This document shows positions 43,498-51,908 of a DNA stretch of 64,000 nt, piece after piece. Made by a program: the position numbers and the translations under genes. Position 1 is the first letter of the stretch. Every line of letters begins with the position of its first letter. The notes below the pieces were generated by a model. It was not told where the DNA came from. It saw only the letters and a program-made list of their open reading frames with translations, and did not search any database. This stretch comes from Kaistella solincola (GTDB lineage: Bacteria > Bacteroidota > Bacteroidia > Flavobacteriales > Weeksellaceae): contig NZ_JSYK01000003.1 of the NCBI RefSeq assembly GCF_000812875.1, positions 1,054,001-1,118,000 on the forward strand. The letters are read 5' to 3'.

Positions 43498-43932
43498 ATG
43501 GCGGATTCTTTCTCCAAAAAAGAAAACTTTAAGAAAAAACTTCAGAAACAAAAAGAAAAAGCTGCTCGCCGTGAGGAGCGGAAGGACAGCAACGACAAAG
43601 GAAAAAGCCTGGACGACATGATTATGTACGTGGATGCCAACGGTCAGTTCACTAGCACGCCTCCGGATAAAAGAAATGATGAAGATTTTGATTTAGGAAA
43701 CATTCAGCTTGGCGCGGCGCCGATTGAAGCTGAAAATCCTATTAAATCAGGTATCGTTACTTTTTTCAGCGAAAAGGGTTACGGTTTCATCACCGAAGAT
43801 AAATCGAAGGAAAATATATTCTTTCACAGCAATAACTGCGAAGAGATGATTAAGAAAGGCAATAAAGTGTCTTTCGAGATTGAAAAATCGCCCAAAGGAC
43901 TGTCGGCAATGAACATCAAACTCATCCGATAA
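43498..43932 (+). CDS. Cold-shock domain protein with charged N-terminus
   Basis: 144 residues. The first ~40 are lysine/arginine-rich (SKKENFKKKLQKQKEKAARREERKD), followed by an acidic linker and a single cold-shock domain at about 82-144. The RNP1-like motif reads GYGFITED and RNP2 reads NIFFHSNN. It is longer than the ~65-residue CspA proteins because of the basic tail. It probably binds single-stranded RNA. Terminator directly after. Confidence 0.93.
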   Translation: MADSFSKKENFKKKLQKQKEKAARREERKDSNDKGKSLDDMIMYVDANGQFTSTPPDKRNDEDFDLGNIQLGAAPIEAENPIKSGIVTFFSEKGYGFITEDKSKENIFFHSNNCEEMIKKGNKVSFEIEKSPKGLSAMNIKLIR

Positions 43933-43937
43933 AAAAT

Positions 43938-43968
43938 AAAAAAAGCTTCTTTCAGGAGCTTTTTTTTA
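43938..43968 (+). terminator. Terminator after the cold-shock gene
   Basis: AAAAGCTTC (43941-43949), loop TTTCA, GGAGCTTTT (43955-43963), with one G.U pair and a T run. Confidence 0.88.
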
Positions 43969-43999
43969 TGTTAATTTGAGCGGGTAAAAATTCTTTAAA

Positions 44000-44521
44000 A
44001 TGCCAGCACGACTTTGCAAATCCTATTTTCAGGAGAAAAATGCTCCGGAGCTTGCGCGCGAGCTTTTGGGAAAAACTTTGGTACGCCAATTCCCCGATGG
44101 CCGGGAAATCCGCAGCAAAATAACGGAAACCGAAGCCTATTTCGGAACCGATGATGAAGCAAGTCACGCCAGCAAAGGCCGCACGCCACGGACTGATCTG
44201 ATGTTCGGCGAGGGCGGTCACGTCTATGTTTATCTGATTTACGGAAAATATTGGCTGCTGAATATCGTCACCGGAAGAGCGCATACGCCGGAAGCCGTGC
44301 TTATCCGTGGACTGAAGACCGTAAGCGGACCGGGACGGTTGGGGAACCTCTTGGAACTGGATCGTAGCTTTTACGGAGAAGATCTAGGCATTTCGGAAAG
44401 GCTGTGGCTGGAAGATTCTAAAATATCGGGAACTATTAAAAGCGGACCGCGCGTGGGAATTGATTATGCAGAAGAAGAATGGCGGTTGAAGCCCTGGCGC
44501 TTTTGGCTGGAAAAAGATTAA
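44000..44521 (+). CDS. DNA-3-methyladenine glycosylase (AAG/Mpg family)
   Basis: 173 residues, somewhat short of the ~200 usual. Recognised by ARELLGKTLVRQF, the catalytic Glu in ITETEAYFGTDDEASHASKGRTPRT, MFGEGGHVYVYLIYGKYWLLNIVT (Tyr residues lining the base pocket), AVLIRGL and GPGRLGNLL, and GPRVGIDYAEE at the C-terminus. It excises alkylated purines in base-excision repair. A single gene. Confidence 0.94.
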   Translation: MPARLCKSYFQEKNAPELARELLGKTLVRQFPDGREIRSKITETEAYFGTDDEASHASKGRTPRTDLMFGEGGHVYVYLIYGKYWLLNIVTGRAHTPEAVLIRGLKTVSGPGRLGNLLELDRSFYGEDLGISERLWLEDSKISGTIKSGPRVGIDYAEEEWRLKPWRFWLEKD

Positions 44522-44525
44522 ATAA

Positions 44526-44558
44526 AAAAATATCGCTATTTAAGGCGATATTTTTTTT
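44526..44558. terminator. Terminator after the glycosylase gene
   Basis: TATCGC (44531-44536), loop TATTTAAG, GCGATA (44545-44550), with long A and T runs. Confidence 0.88.
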
Positions 44559-44601
44559 AATCGGAAGACATCAAACTTAATTTGTACAATAGCATTTTCA
44601 A

Positions 44602-44961
44602 TTATTCGGTGTATTTTTTTACTGTTTTTTCAAAGAGATAAACGTCAAAAGGTTTTGCAAGGAAATCATCTGCGCCGGCTTCCGTGGCAAGTTTGCTAAT
44701 ATTGCTGTTTGCAGAAAAATAGATTACCGGAATGTTTCGCAGTTTGGGATCTGTTTTAAGCAGTTTAGTCGCTTCAATTCCGCTGATATCAGGCAACCAG
44801 TTGTCCATAAAAATCAGGTCGGGCATATAATCAGTAACCTGCTGCACCACGCTGTTGGTAGTTGGCGACGTTCTTACTTCGCAGCCTATGTCCTGAAGAA
44901 TTTCGGTACAAAGTTCCAAAATTTCGACATTATCATCAAAAATAAACACTTTCTTTTTCAT
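44602..44961 (-). CDS. Single-domain response regulator (REC), last gene of signalling operon
   Basis: 119 residues, a receiver alone. The acidic pair is Asp9-Asp10 in VFIFDDN, the phospho-site Asp lies in LIFMDNWLPDISG, and the Lys in FLAKPFD. It has no output domain. It follows the CheB gene by 13 bp in a minus-strand operon that runs down from 51470. Confidence 0.93.
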   Translation of the reverse strand: MKKKVFIFDDNVEILELCTEILQDIGCEVRTSPTTNSVVQQVTDYMPDLIFMDNWLPDISGIEATKLLKTDPKLRNIPVIYFSANSNISKLATEAGADDFLAKPFDVYLFEKTVKKYTE

Positions 44962-44974
44962 ATCACTTTTGGCA

Positions 44975-45538
44975 TTACGCCATTTTATTTATATAATTGG
45001 CCATTTCCGTGGGGTACAGCACCGCATCAACATTTACGTGATCGAGCGCAGATTGCGGCATATAAGTTACCACCGCGGAAGTTGGATTCTGAACGAGGAC
45101 GGTTCCCCCATATTTTTTAATCGCCTGTAACCCTGCGGTTCCGTCGCTGTTGGCTCCCGAAAGCAGCAGACAGGCAAGGTTTTCACCAAAAACTTCGGCA
45201 GCACTTTCAAATGTTACATCAATAGACGGACGGGAAAAATTGACTTTCTCTGAGGCATCCAGCGAAAAAGTGTGATCGTTTTCGATGAGCAAATGGTAAT
45301 TGGGTGGCGCAATATACAGGGTTGCAGGCAACATTTTTTCTTTTTCCTCAACTTCTTTTACCGTCATTTTAGTTCTGGCGGCGAGCAGATTGGTTAAAAT
45401 ATCGTCTTTTCCGGGTTTGCGGTGGAGCACCAGGATAATGGGAAAAGGCAGTGCGGGCTTCAGTCCCGGGAGTAGTTTCAGGAGTACCTCCAGGCTGCCG
45501 GCAGATCCGCCAATGAGTAATGCTTCACAGTGTTTCAT
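44975..45538 (-). CDS. cheB: CheB-type methylesterase domain, no receiver
   Basis: 187 residues containing only the catalytic domain. The triad is visible as Ser12 in GGSAGS, His39 in VLHRKPG and Asp132 in LLSGANSDGTAGL. It would hydrolyse methyl-glutamate (or amidate) on a protein. Lacking its own REC domain, it might be controlled by the REC-only proteins of the operon. Its start overlaps the CheR stop by one base. No receptor gene (MCP) is within the window. Confidence 0.9.
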   Translation of the reverse strand: MKHCEALLIGGSAGSLEVLLKLLPGLKPALPFPIILVLHRKPGKDDILTNLLAARTKMTVKEVEEKEKMLPATLYIAPPNYHLLIENDHTFSLDASEKVNFSRPSIDVTFESAAEVFGENLACLLLSGANSDGTAGLQAIKKYGGTVLVQNPTSAVVTYMPQSALDHVNVDAVLYPTEMANYINKMA

Positions 45539-46362
45539 TATTCATGGATTTTGCGCCAAATTTTTTCACCTTTCAACCTTTCAAAGTTCTTCGCCACGCT
45601 GGAGAAATCCAGTGTTTCCTTTGTGCCCAGCGCCAGATAACCAAATTTTTCCAGACTGTTGTTAAAGAGTTCGAAAACCTTATTCTGCAGCGGCCGGTCG
45701 AAATAAATGAGAACATTGCGGCAAAGGATGAGCTGGAATTCATTAAAGGAATTGTCGGTCACGAGGTTATGGGTTGAAAAAATAATTTTTGATTTCAGTT
45801 CATCATTCAGTTTACCGAGAGAATAATTTGCAGTATAGTAGTCAATAAAGTTTTCAGTTCCGCCTGCGGCGATATAATTTTCGGTATACAATTTTAATTT
45901 ATTGAGCGGAATCATCGCCTGTCTGGCATTGCCCACGACCTCGCTGTTGATGTCGGTTGCATAAATCAGGGATTTCTGCAGGAGATTAAGTTCCTTTAAA
46001 AAAATAGCAACGGAATAGACTTCTTCACCCGTGCTGCAGCCAGCGACCCATATGCGGATAAATGGATAAGTGCCGAGTCGTGGCAGGATTTCGTCTCTTA
46101 AGGTTTTATAGAATGCCGGATCGCGAAACATTTCGGTGACATTGATCGTGATTTCCTCCAGAAACCGTTTAAAATACCCGGGTTCGTTTCTTATTTTGTA
46201 CCGGTATTCGGCGAAACTCACGAATTTGTCCATTTCATAAAGCCGCAGGATTCTGCGTTTCAGCGAAGCGCGGGAATAGCCCGTAAAATCGTAGCCATAG
46301 ACTTCCAGTACATCGGAAAGCAGAATTTCTATCAGTTCGTCGTTATGCTCGGATGATTTCAA
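45538..46362 (-). CDS. cheR: CheR-type protein-glutamate methyltransferase
   Basis: 274 residues. The N-terminal helical domain (LLSDVLEVYGYDFTGYSRASLKRRILRL) is followed by a SAM-binding domain with RIWVAGCSTGEEVYSVAI (motif I), IYATDINSEVVGNARQAMI, and LILCRNVLIYFDRPLQNKVFELF. It methylates glutamates using S-adenosylmethionine. It is encoded with CheB as a methylation/demethylation pair inside a kinase operon, which suggests adaptation of a non-chemotaxis signalling pathway, an inference. Confidence 0.93.
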   Translation of the reverse strand: MKSSEHNDELIEILLSDVLEVYGYDFTGYSRASLKRRILRLYEMDKFVSFAEYRYKIRNEPGYFKRFLEEITINVTEMFRDPAFYKTLRDEILPRLGTYPFIRIWVAGCSTGEEVYSVAIFLKELNLLQKSLIYATDINSEVVGNARQAMIPLNKLKLYTENYIAAGGTENFIDYYTANYSLGKLNDELKSKIIFSTHNLVTDNSFNEFQLILCRNVLIYFDRPLQNKVFELFNNSLEKFGYLALGTKETLDFSSVAKNFERLKGEKIWRKIHE

Positions 46363-46364
46363 AA

Positions 46365-46742
46365 CTAACCAATTAATTTATTAAGTAAAACAAGCAATTC
46401 ATCCACATTCACCGGTTTGCTGATATATCCGTCTGCACCAGCTTCCAGACATTTTTCTCTGTCCCCCGTCATGGCCTGGGCTGTAATGGCAATCACTGGG
46501 ATGTTCTGCAGGGCGCTGTCGTTTTTCATTTTGCCAATGGCTTCATACCCATCCATTTCTGGCATCATCATGTCCATGAGTACGGCTCCGATATTTTTGT
46601 TTTTCTCCAACAACTTCAGTCCTTTTACTGCACTTGACGCGGAAAGACAAGTGTACTTTTTAGCTTTCAGTACCGCGCTGAGCGCGAAGATATTCCGGCT
46701 GTCGTCGTCGATGATCAGGATTTCCTTTTCGGTATTCATCAT
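46365..46742 (-). CDS. Single-domain response regulator (REC)
   Basis: 125 residues, a receiver alone. Asp10-11-12 in ILIIDDDSRNIFALS, the phospho-Asp in VLMDMMMPEMDGYEAI, and Lys in YISKPVN. It is very like the third receiver of the hybrid kinase encoded 9 bp upstream, so it could be a duplication of that domain. Confidence 0.93.
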   Translation of the reverse strand: MMNTEKEILIIDDDSRNIFALSAVLKAKKYTCLSASSAVKGLKLLEKNKNIGAVLMDMMMPEMDGYEAIGKMKNDSALQNIPVIAITAQAMTGDREKCLEAGADGYISKPVNVDELLVLLNKLIG

Positions 46743-46751
46743 AATGAATTT

Positions 46752-49700
46752 TTAAATTTTATCGTACAGCCAAACTCTAAGTAATGAGATCAGCTGGTCG
46801 ATGTCCACAGGTTTCGAAATATAATCTGAGGCGCCAACAGCGATGCATTTCTCACGGTCGCCCATCATTGCTTTTGAGGTTACGGCCAGCACCGGCAGGT
46901 TTTTAAACTGAGGCATGCTACGGATTTCGCGGATACTTTCATAGCCATCCATTTCCGGCATCATCATGTCCATCAGCACGACATCAATGGTGGGATCATT
47001 TTTAAGGGTGTTGAGTGCTTCCTTTCCGTCCATAGCAGGAACTACTTTCATTCCGTGAAGTTCCAGGGCTTTGGTGAGCGAAAAAATGTTCCTTACATCA
47101 TCGTCCGCAATGAGTACGGTTTTGTCTTTCAGGATATTGCGAAGTTCACCCAAATTTTCGAAGCCTCCGTTATTTTGCTTGTTCTTTTTGGTTTTTTCTT
47201 CCACCAAGTGCAGAAACAAACCGGCTTCATCTAAGATTCGCTGATATGAGTACGCAGTTTTCACCACAATGGAATCTGCATATTTCTTGATTCGGTTTTC
47301 TTCACCCTGAGAAAGGTTTTTCCCGGTGAACACAATGATCGGAAGCTGCTCCAGTCCTTTGTTCTGTTTGATGGTTTCCAGTGTTTCGTAGGCGGTTCTG
47401 TCGGGAACACCCATATCCAGAATCACACAATCGATTTCACGGTTTTGCAGGGCGTCGATACTGTCTGAAACATTATTGGCGATGTCCGTATTGATGTTGT
47501 TGGCACTTAGGAAATAGCTCAGTGCTTTTGCATGCTGCTCGTTTTCCTCTACAATCAGCACTTTTTTTGGGCCTTTCGTCAGTACATTTTCAAGTTTTTT
47601 AAAGATTTCCTGCATCTGCTCAAGGGCAAATGGTTTGTTGATGAAATCTACGGCGCCGCGCAGCAAACTCTCCTGTCTGAACTTCATTGAAGACATAATA
47701 TGCACCGGAATCGGTTTGGTTTCCGCGTTGGATTTCAGCGCTTCCATCACCTGCCAGCCGTCCATGACCGGCAGCTGAATGTCCAGCAGAATTGCCAGCG
47801 GTTTAAAATGCTGTGCCATTTCAATCCCTTCATCGCCACGTACGGCAACAAGCACTTTATAGTTTTTCGTGCGGGAAAAATCCACGAGAATCTTGGCAAA
47901 AGCCGTATCGTCTTCAATAATCAAAATTACTTTATCACCGGCCTGGATACTTTCGCGGTCGTCATCGATAGATTCAGGAATCCTGTCGGAAATATAACGT
48001 TCAGGTTGTGGTTTGGTTTCTGGAATATAAACTGGCGGTTCCAATTGAACTTCCGGCTGGGCATCCTGCACTTTTTCCGAATCTACAGGAACGGTGAGGG
48101 CAAATTCGCTTCCTATTCCTTCGGTGCTTTCCAACGTAATTTTGCCACCCAGAAGCCTTGAAAGTTCGCGGCTGATGGAAAGTCCAAGACCTGTACCACC
48201 ATATTTACGCTGGGTTGAGCCGTCAGCCTGCTGGAAGGCTTCAAACACGAGCCTCATCTTGTCTTTAGCAATACCGATTCCGGTATCAATGACTTTAAAA
48301 ATAACTTTTTCCTTCGATTCGTCTTGCGAAACTTTCAGCGTAATGCTGCCTTCAGAAGTGAATTTTATGGCGTTTGAAAGCAGGTTTTTAAGAATTTGTT
48401 CCAGGCGGAGTTTGTCGGTACGCAGCATCTGGACAACTCCGGCATCTGTTTCAATGTTGAGTTCCAGATTTTTGTCTTTCGCAATAGGGCTGAAAAGCAT
48501 TCGCATATCTGCCGTAACTTCATTTAAAGGAACATCATTGAACTCAAGCGTCATTTTACCTGATTCAATTTTCGAAAGGTCCAGGATTTCATCGATCAGG
48601 GTCAGCAAGCCCTGACCGGAACTCTGCATCACTTCTGCGTATTCAACGTATTGTTCATCCAGATCCTCGCTTTCAGACATGAGTTTCGAAAGCAGTAAAA
48701 TGGAGTTCAGCGGAGTGCGCAGTTCATGAGACATGTTGGCAAGGAATTCCGACTTGTATTTGGTGCTTTGTTCGAGCTCACGCGATTTCTGCTGAATATC
48801 AATGTTTCTTTCCTCAATAAGAGCATTTTTCTCTTCAAGAAGGCTCGTGCGTTCTTCTAGTTCCTGGTTGCTTTGCAGAAGTTCTTCCTGCTGCACGCGG
48901 AGTTCTTCTTCGGAAGCTAAAAGCTTTTGAGACTGAGCTTCAAGTTCGGTATTGATATTTTCCAGTTCAGCATGCTGAGACTGAAGTTCCTCGGATTGTG
49001 CCTGGGTTTCCTCTAAAAGTTCCTGAAGTCGCACACGGCTCTGCGAACTGTGGAAGGCAAGGCCTATATTTCCCGCAACCGAGGAAAGGAATTCGAGTTG
49101 AAGCGGTGTATATTCATGCGTACTCGCAAGTTCCAGTACGCCCAAGGGAATATTGTATCTGGTAATTGGGACGGCCACGACGTTGCGTGGTTTGGTGTTT
49201 CCGGTAGCAAAACTGATGGTGGTCTCGTCATCTGGAATCTTTTCCACAACAATTTGCTGTCTAGACTGGAACGCCTGCCCCACAATACCTTCACCAATCT
49301 GCAGGACTTTTTGGGTGTCGCTGCCCGAGAGGGCAAAACTGCCTTCCAGATGCAGCCGGTTATCTTCGTGCTGCACATAGAGCGCTGCCACATGACTGTT
49401 CGTCTTGGTGGTGATGTGGTCTAAAATATCTGCGGCCAGAACGTTGATATTTTTTTCGCCCATCATACGGTCATTCAGTTGGGCAATCGAAGTGCTCAGC
49501 CATTCTTTTTCCTCCAGCGAGTTGAATGAAGTCTGAAGCGATTGGGCCATACGGTTGAGTGGCTCGGCTACATTCCCCAGGCTTTGCTGTGCGTTGTCAT
49601 CAGAAAGAATATCGTAATCACCATCAGATATCCGTGCGGTTACTTTCTCAATGGCGATAAGGCGGTTCACGGTTTCTTTGTTTATTTCTTTGAGCTCGGT

Positions 49701-50333
49701 GGCAAGTTTGGTTTTCTCATTAAAATCCAACATGACCTTTCGGAAGAATACCAAGGTGATCGTTATGGCAAGCAGTGCCGAAATAATAATCAGGAACGGC
49801 GTGTACGAAGCAAAGCTGTTCATGGTATCGGTACGTTCTTGCAGAATTCTTTCTTCCTCGCTCTGCATTGTATCGACCGTAGCGCGAATTGCATCCATGT
49901 ATTTTTTACCCGACAGCAGCTGTTCGGCCGTCACATCCTGATTTTTTAACCTTTTGTAGTTTAAGTTTCTATCCAGGATCATAATCCTGGTTTCGATATT
50001 TATTTTTAACTGTTCCAGATTTTGGGCCTGTACCGGAGAGGGAGTAATTTCGCTGTTGAGTTCGGTTATGGCCTGTGCAATTTTAACCTTGGCGTTATCA
50101 TAAGGGGTTAGAAATGCTTCGTCGCCCGTAAGCAGATACCCACGCTGGCCGGTCTCCGCATCTTTAACGAGCGAAAAAACCCGGTCCAGGTTTTTAATTG
50201 TATCGTTGCTTTCGCGGACCATTTTGGAACTCCCGATGAGGTTTTTAATACTGATAAAAGACGCCGCAGAGCTTACCAGCAAGAGCAGCATTGATATGCC
50301 AAGTCCGTAAAGAAGATTGTTTTTAAAATTCAT
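46752..50333 (-). CDS. Hybrid sensor histidine kinase with three receiver domains
   Basis: 1193 residues. Order: membrane helix (about 8-28), CHASE3-type extracytoplasmic region (about 35-175; VFSLVKDAETGQRGYLLTG), second membrane helix (about 178-198), HAMP-like segment, GAF domain (about 290-435), a long coiled coil rich in Glu/Gln (about 440-545), HisKA with ANMSHELRTPLNSILL, an ATPase domain (NLLSNAIKFTSEGS, DTGIGIAKDKM, GTGLGLSISRELSRL), then receivers REC1 (IIEDDTAF, LDIQLPVMDG), REC2 (IVEENEQH, LDMGVPDRTA) and REC3 (IADDDVRN, MDMMMPEMDG). REC2 has Glu-Glu where most have Asp-Asp, so it may be inactive. It is the centre of the operon. Confidence 0.95.
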   Translation of the reverse strand: MNFKNNLLYGLGISMLLLLVSSAASFISIKNLIGSSKMVRESNDTIKNLDRVFSLVKDAETGQRGYLLTGDEAFLTPYDNAKVKIAQAITELNSEITPSPVQAQNLEQLKINIETRIMILDRNLNYKRLKNQDVTAEQLLSGKKYMDAIRATVDTMQSEEERILQERTDTMNSFASYTPFLIIISALLAITITLVFFRKVMLDFNEKTKLATELKEINKETVNRLIAIEKVTARISDGDYDILSDDNAQQSLGNVAEPLNRMAQSLQTSFNSLEEKEWLSTSIAQLNDRMMGEKNINVLAADILDHITTKTNSHVAALYVQHEDNRLHLEGSFALSGSDTQKVLQIGEGIVGQAFQSRQQIVVEKIPDDETTISFATGNTKPRNVVAVPITRYNIPLGVLELASTHEYTPLQLEFLSSVAGNIGLAFHSSQSRVRLQELLEETQAQSEELQSQHAELENINTELEAQSQKLLASEEELRVQQEELLQSNQELEERTSLLEEKNALIEERNIDIQQKSRELEQSTKYKSEFLANMSHELRTPLNSILLLSKLMSESEDLDEQYVEYAEVMQSSGQGLLTLIDEILDLSKIESGKMTLEFNDVPLNEVTADMRMLFSPIAKDKNLELNIETDAGVVQMLRTDKLRLEQILKNLLSNAIKFTSEGSITLKVSQDESKEKVIFKVIDTGIGIAKDKMRLVFEAFQQADGSTQRKYGGTGLGLSISRELSRLLGGKITLESTEGIGSEFALTVPVDSEKVQDAQPEVQLEPPVYIPETKPQPERYISDRIPESIDDDRESIQAGDKVILIIEDDTAFAKILVDFSRTKNYKVLVAVRGDEGIEMAQHFKPLAILLDIQLPVMDGWQVMEALKSNAETKPIPVHIMSSMKFRQESLLRGAVDFINKPFALEQMQEIFKKLENVLTKGPKKVLIVEENEQHAKALSYFLSANNINTDIANNVSDSIDALQNREIDCVILDMGVPDRTAYETLETIKQNKGLEQLPIIVFTGKNLSQGEENRIKKYADSIVVKTAYSYQRILDEAGLFLHLVEEKTKKNKQNNGGFENLGELRNILKDKTVLIADDDVRNIFSLTKALELHGMKVVPAMDGKEALNTLKNDPTIDVVLMDMMMPEMDGYESIREIRSMPQFKNLPVLAVTSKAMMGDREKCIAVGASDYISKPVDIDQLISLLRVWLYDKI

Positions 50334-50342
50334 ACACTTTAA

Positions 50343-51470
50343 TTATGATTTCGCATCCATTTCGGGATGCAGGGGGATAGTAAAATAAAATTCAGATCCT
50401 TCGCCCGGCACACTGTTTATGCCAATGCTGCCCTGGTGTCTTTCGATGATTTCCTGACAAATATAGAGACCGATTCCCAATCCCTGAAAACGCTCTGAAG
50501 TTTCCTCAACCCGGTAAAATTTATCGAAAATCCGAAGCTGATGGTCTTTTGCTATTCCAATGCCAAAATCCCGAACCGAAAAATAAATTTCATTACCACG
50601 CTGTTCGGACGTGATGTGAACTTCGTTGCTGTCGGGAGCATATTTAATCGCGTTGGTAATGAAATTAATAATAACCTGTTCCACACGCATTTCGTCACCA
50701 AAAATTTCGGTATTGATTTCACCTTTTCTAATGAACTTCACATCGGGATTGGCCTGCTGCATGATTTCAATAATATGATCAAGAATTTCATTGAAATTGA
50801 AATATTTTTTATTGAATTTCAGTTTGCCGCTTTCAATCTTGGAGATATCGAGCAGGTCAGCGACCAACAAATTCAGCTTTTCAACCTGGTTCTGTACCTT
50901 TTGCAGCCGGGCTTTCACGGTTGCAATGTCGTTTTTGTCCACGCTCCTTTCAAGTAACTGAATATAACCTTTAATACTCGTCATAGGCGTTTTAAGTTCG
51001 TGACTGGCAATGCTGATGAACTCGTCTTTTTTACGTTCAGCTTCTTTTCGGAATTCTATTTCTTCCAGAAGTTTTTTCTGCATTTCATTCAGCGCGCGGC
51101 TTTGCTCATAAATACGGTAAAATGTTTTCACCTTCAGCAAAAGAATATTCATATCCACGGGCTTGCTGATATAATCCAAACCACCTGAAATATAACCTCT
51201 TGTAATCAAATTTACATTGGCGCTGGCGGCGGAGAGAAAAATGATGGCGGTTTCTTTGGCTTTGCTGTAGCCGGATATCGCTTCTGCAACTTCAAATCCA
51301 TCCATCCCCGGCATCTGTACATCAAGTATGATTAATACGTAGGATTTTTTGAGGATTTTTTTCAGCGCTTCGTCACCTGATGAGGCGGTATCCACCTCAA
51401 AACCGTTTTTTTCAAGAACGATCTTTAGCGAAATTATGTTTTCAGGAGCGTCATCAACAATAAGAATCAT
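50343..51470 (-). CDS. REC-histidine kinase fusion (receiver at the N-terminus)
   Basis: 375 residues. The N-terminal receiver (MILIVDDAPENIISLKI, LDVQMPGMDGFEVA, YISKPVD) is joined by a coiled coil to a HisKA domain (SIASHELKTPMTSIKGY) and an ATPase domain (NFITNAIKYAPDSN, VRDFGIGIAKDHQL, FQGLGIGLYICQEIIERHQG). No membrane segment. It probably receives phosphate from another kinase and signals on by its own kinase. First gene of the operon that runs to 44602; a TATATTTG lies upstream. Confidence 0.95.
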   Translation of the reverse strand: MILIVDDAPENIISLKIVLEKNGFEVDTASSGDEALKKILKKSYVLIILDVQMPGMDGFEVAEAISGYSKAKETAIIFLSAASANVNLITRGYISGGLDYISKPVDMNILLLKVKTFYRIYEQSRALNEMQKKLLEEIEFRKEAERKKDEFISIASHELKTPMTSIKGYIQLLERSVDKNDIATVKARLQKVQNQVEKLNLLVADLLDISKIESGKLKFNKKYFNFNEILDHIIEIMQQANPDVKFIRKGEINTEIFGDEMRVEQVIINFITNAIKYAPDSNEVHITSEQRGNEIYFSVRDFGIGIAKDHQLRIFDKFYRVEETSERFQGLGIGLYICQEIIERHQGSIGINSVPGEGSEFYFTIPLHPEMDAKS

Positions 51471-51623
51471 TTTATAGTAAATTTTTTACAGAAGTGGACA
51501 AATATAATGTTTTTGAACGTTAGAAGCTTAAAGCAAGCGGATAAGACCGATGAAATATAACATTTCTAAGTTTATCATATTAAATTCTCTAAAAAGTCTG
51601 ATCCCGCAAATCGCTTAAAAATC
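51471..51623. other. Leader and upstream region of the signalling operon
   Basis: AT-rich, no gene seen. It holds the minus-strand -7 element at 51499-51506 and ends at the first of three tandem repeats. Confidence 0.6.
51499..51506 (-). promoter_or_regulatory. -7 element of the signalling operon
   Basis: CAAATATA on the plus strand reads TATATTTG on the minus strand, 28 bp upstream of the ATG at 51470. A TTG at the expected -33 distance is not seen. Confidence 0.5.
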
Positions 51624-51892
51624 ACAAAATGGAAAAAATACCGCGTTCAAGGGCGATATTTTTTGAAATTGTAAGATTTAAATTTTAATTAAACGGACTC
51701 GGCGCAACCTCAACTGCAGTTGCGCTTTACTTTAAATACAAAATGAAAAAATACCGCGTTCTAAGGCGGTATTTTTTGAAATTGTAGGATTAAATTTTAA
51801 TTAAACTTAAGCTGCTGCAACCCAGTACCGTCGCTTTTTACTTTGATAGACAAAATGAAAAAATACCGCGTTGTAAGGCGATATTTTTCTGA
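51624..51892. repeat. Three tandem repeats of about 113 bp with terminator-like hairpins
   Basis: Units begin at 51624, 51738 and 51850 (the third is cut to its hairpin). Each opens with ACAAAATG(G)AAAAAATACCG and forms a hairpin with an ATATTTTT or TATTTTTT arm after a GCGTT(C/G)-(T/A)AGG loop region. The tails of units 1 and 2 share AAATTGTA(A/G)GAT and a TTTAATTAAAC stretch. Unit periods of 114 and 112 bp mean small indels. They lie between the divergent signalling operon and the SDR gene. Confidence 0.9.
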
Positions 51893-51908
51893 GTAAACGT
51901 TGCAGACT

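Noticed and set aside
47700..49949. Several long frames opposite the hybrid kinase gene
   Set aside because: They run antisense to a well-supported 1193-residue gene and show no protein character.
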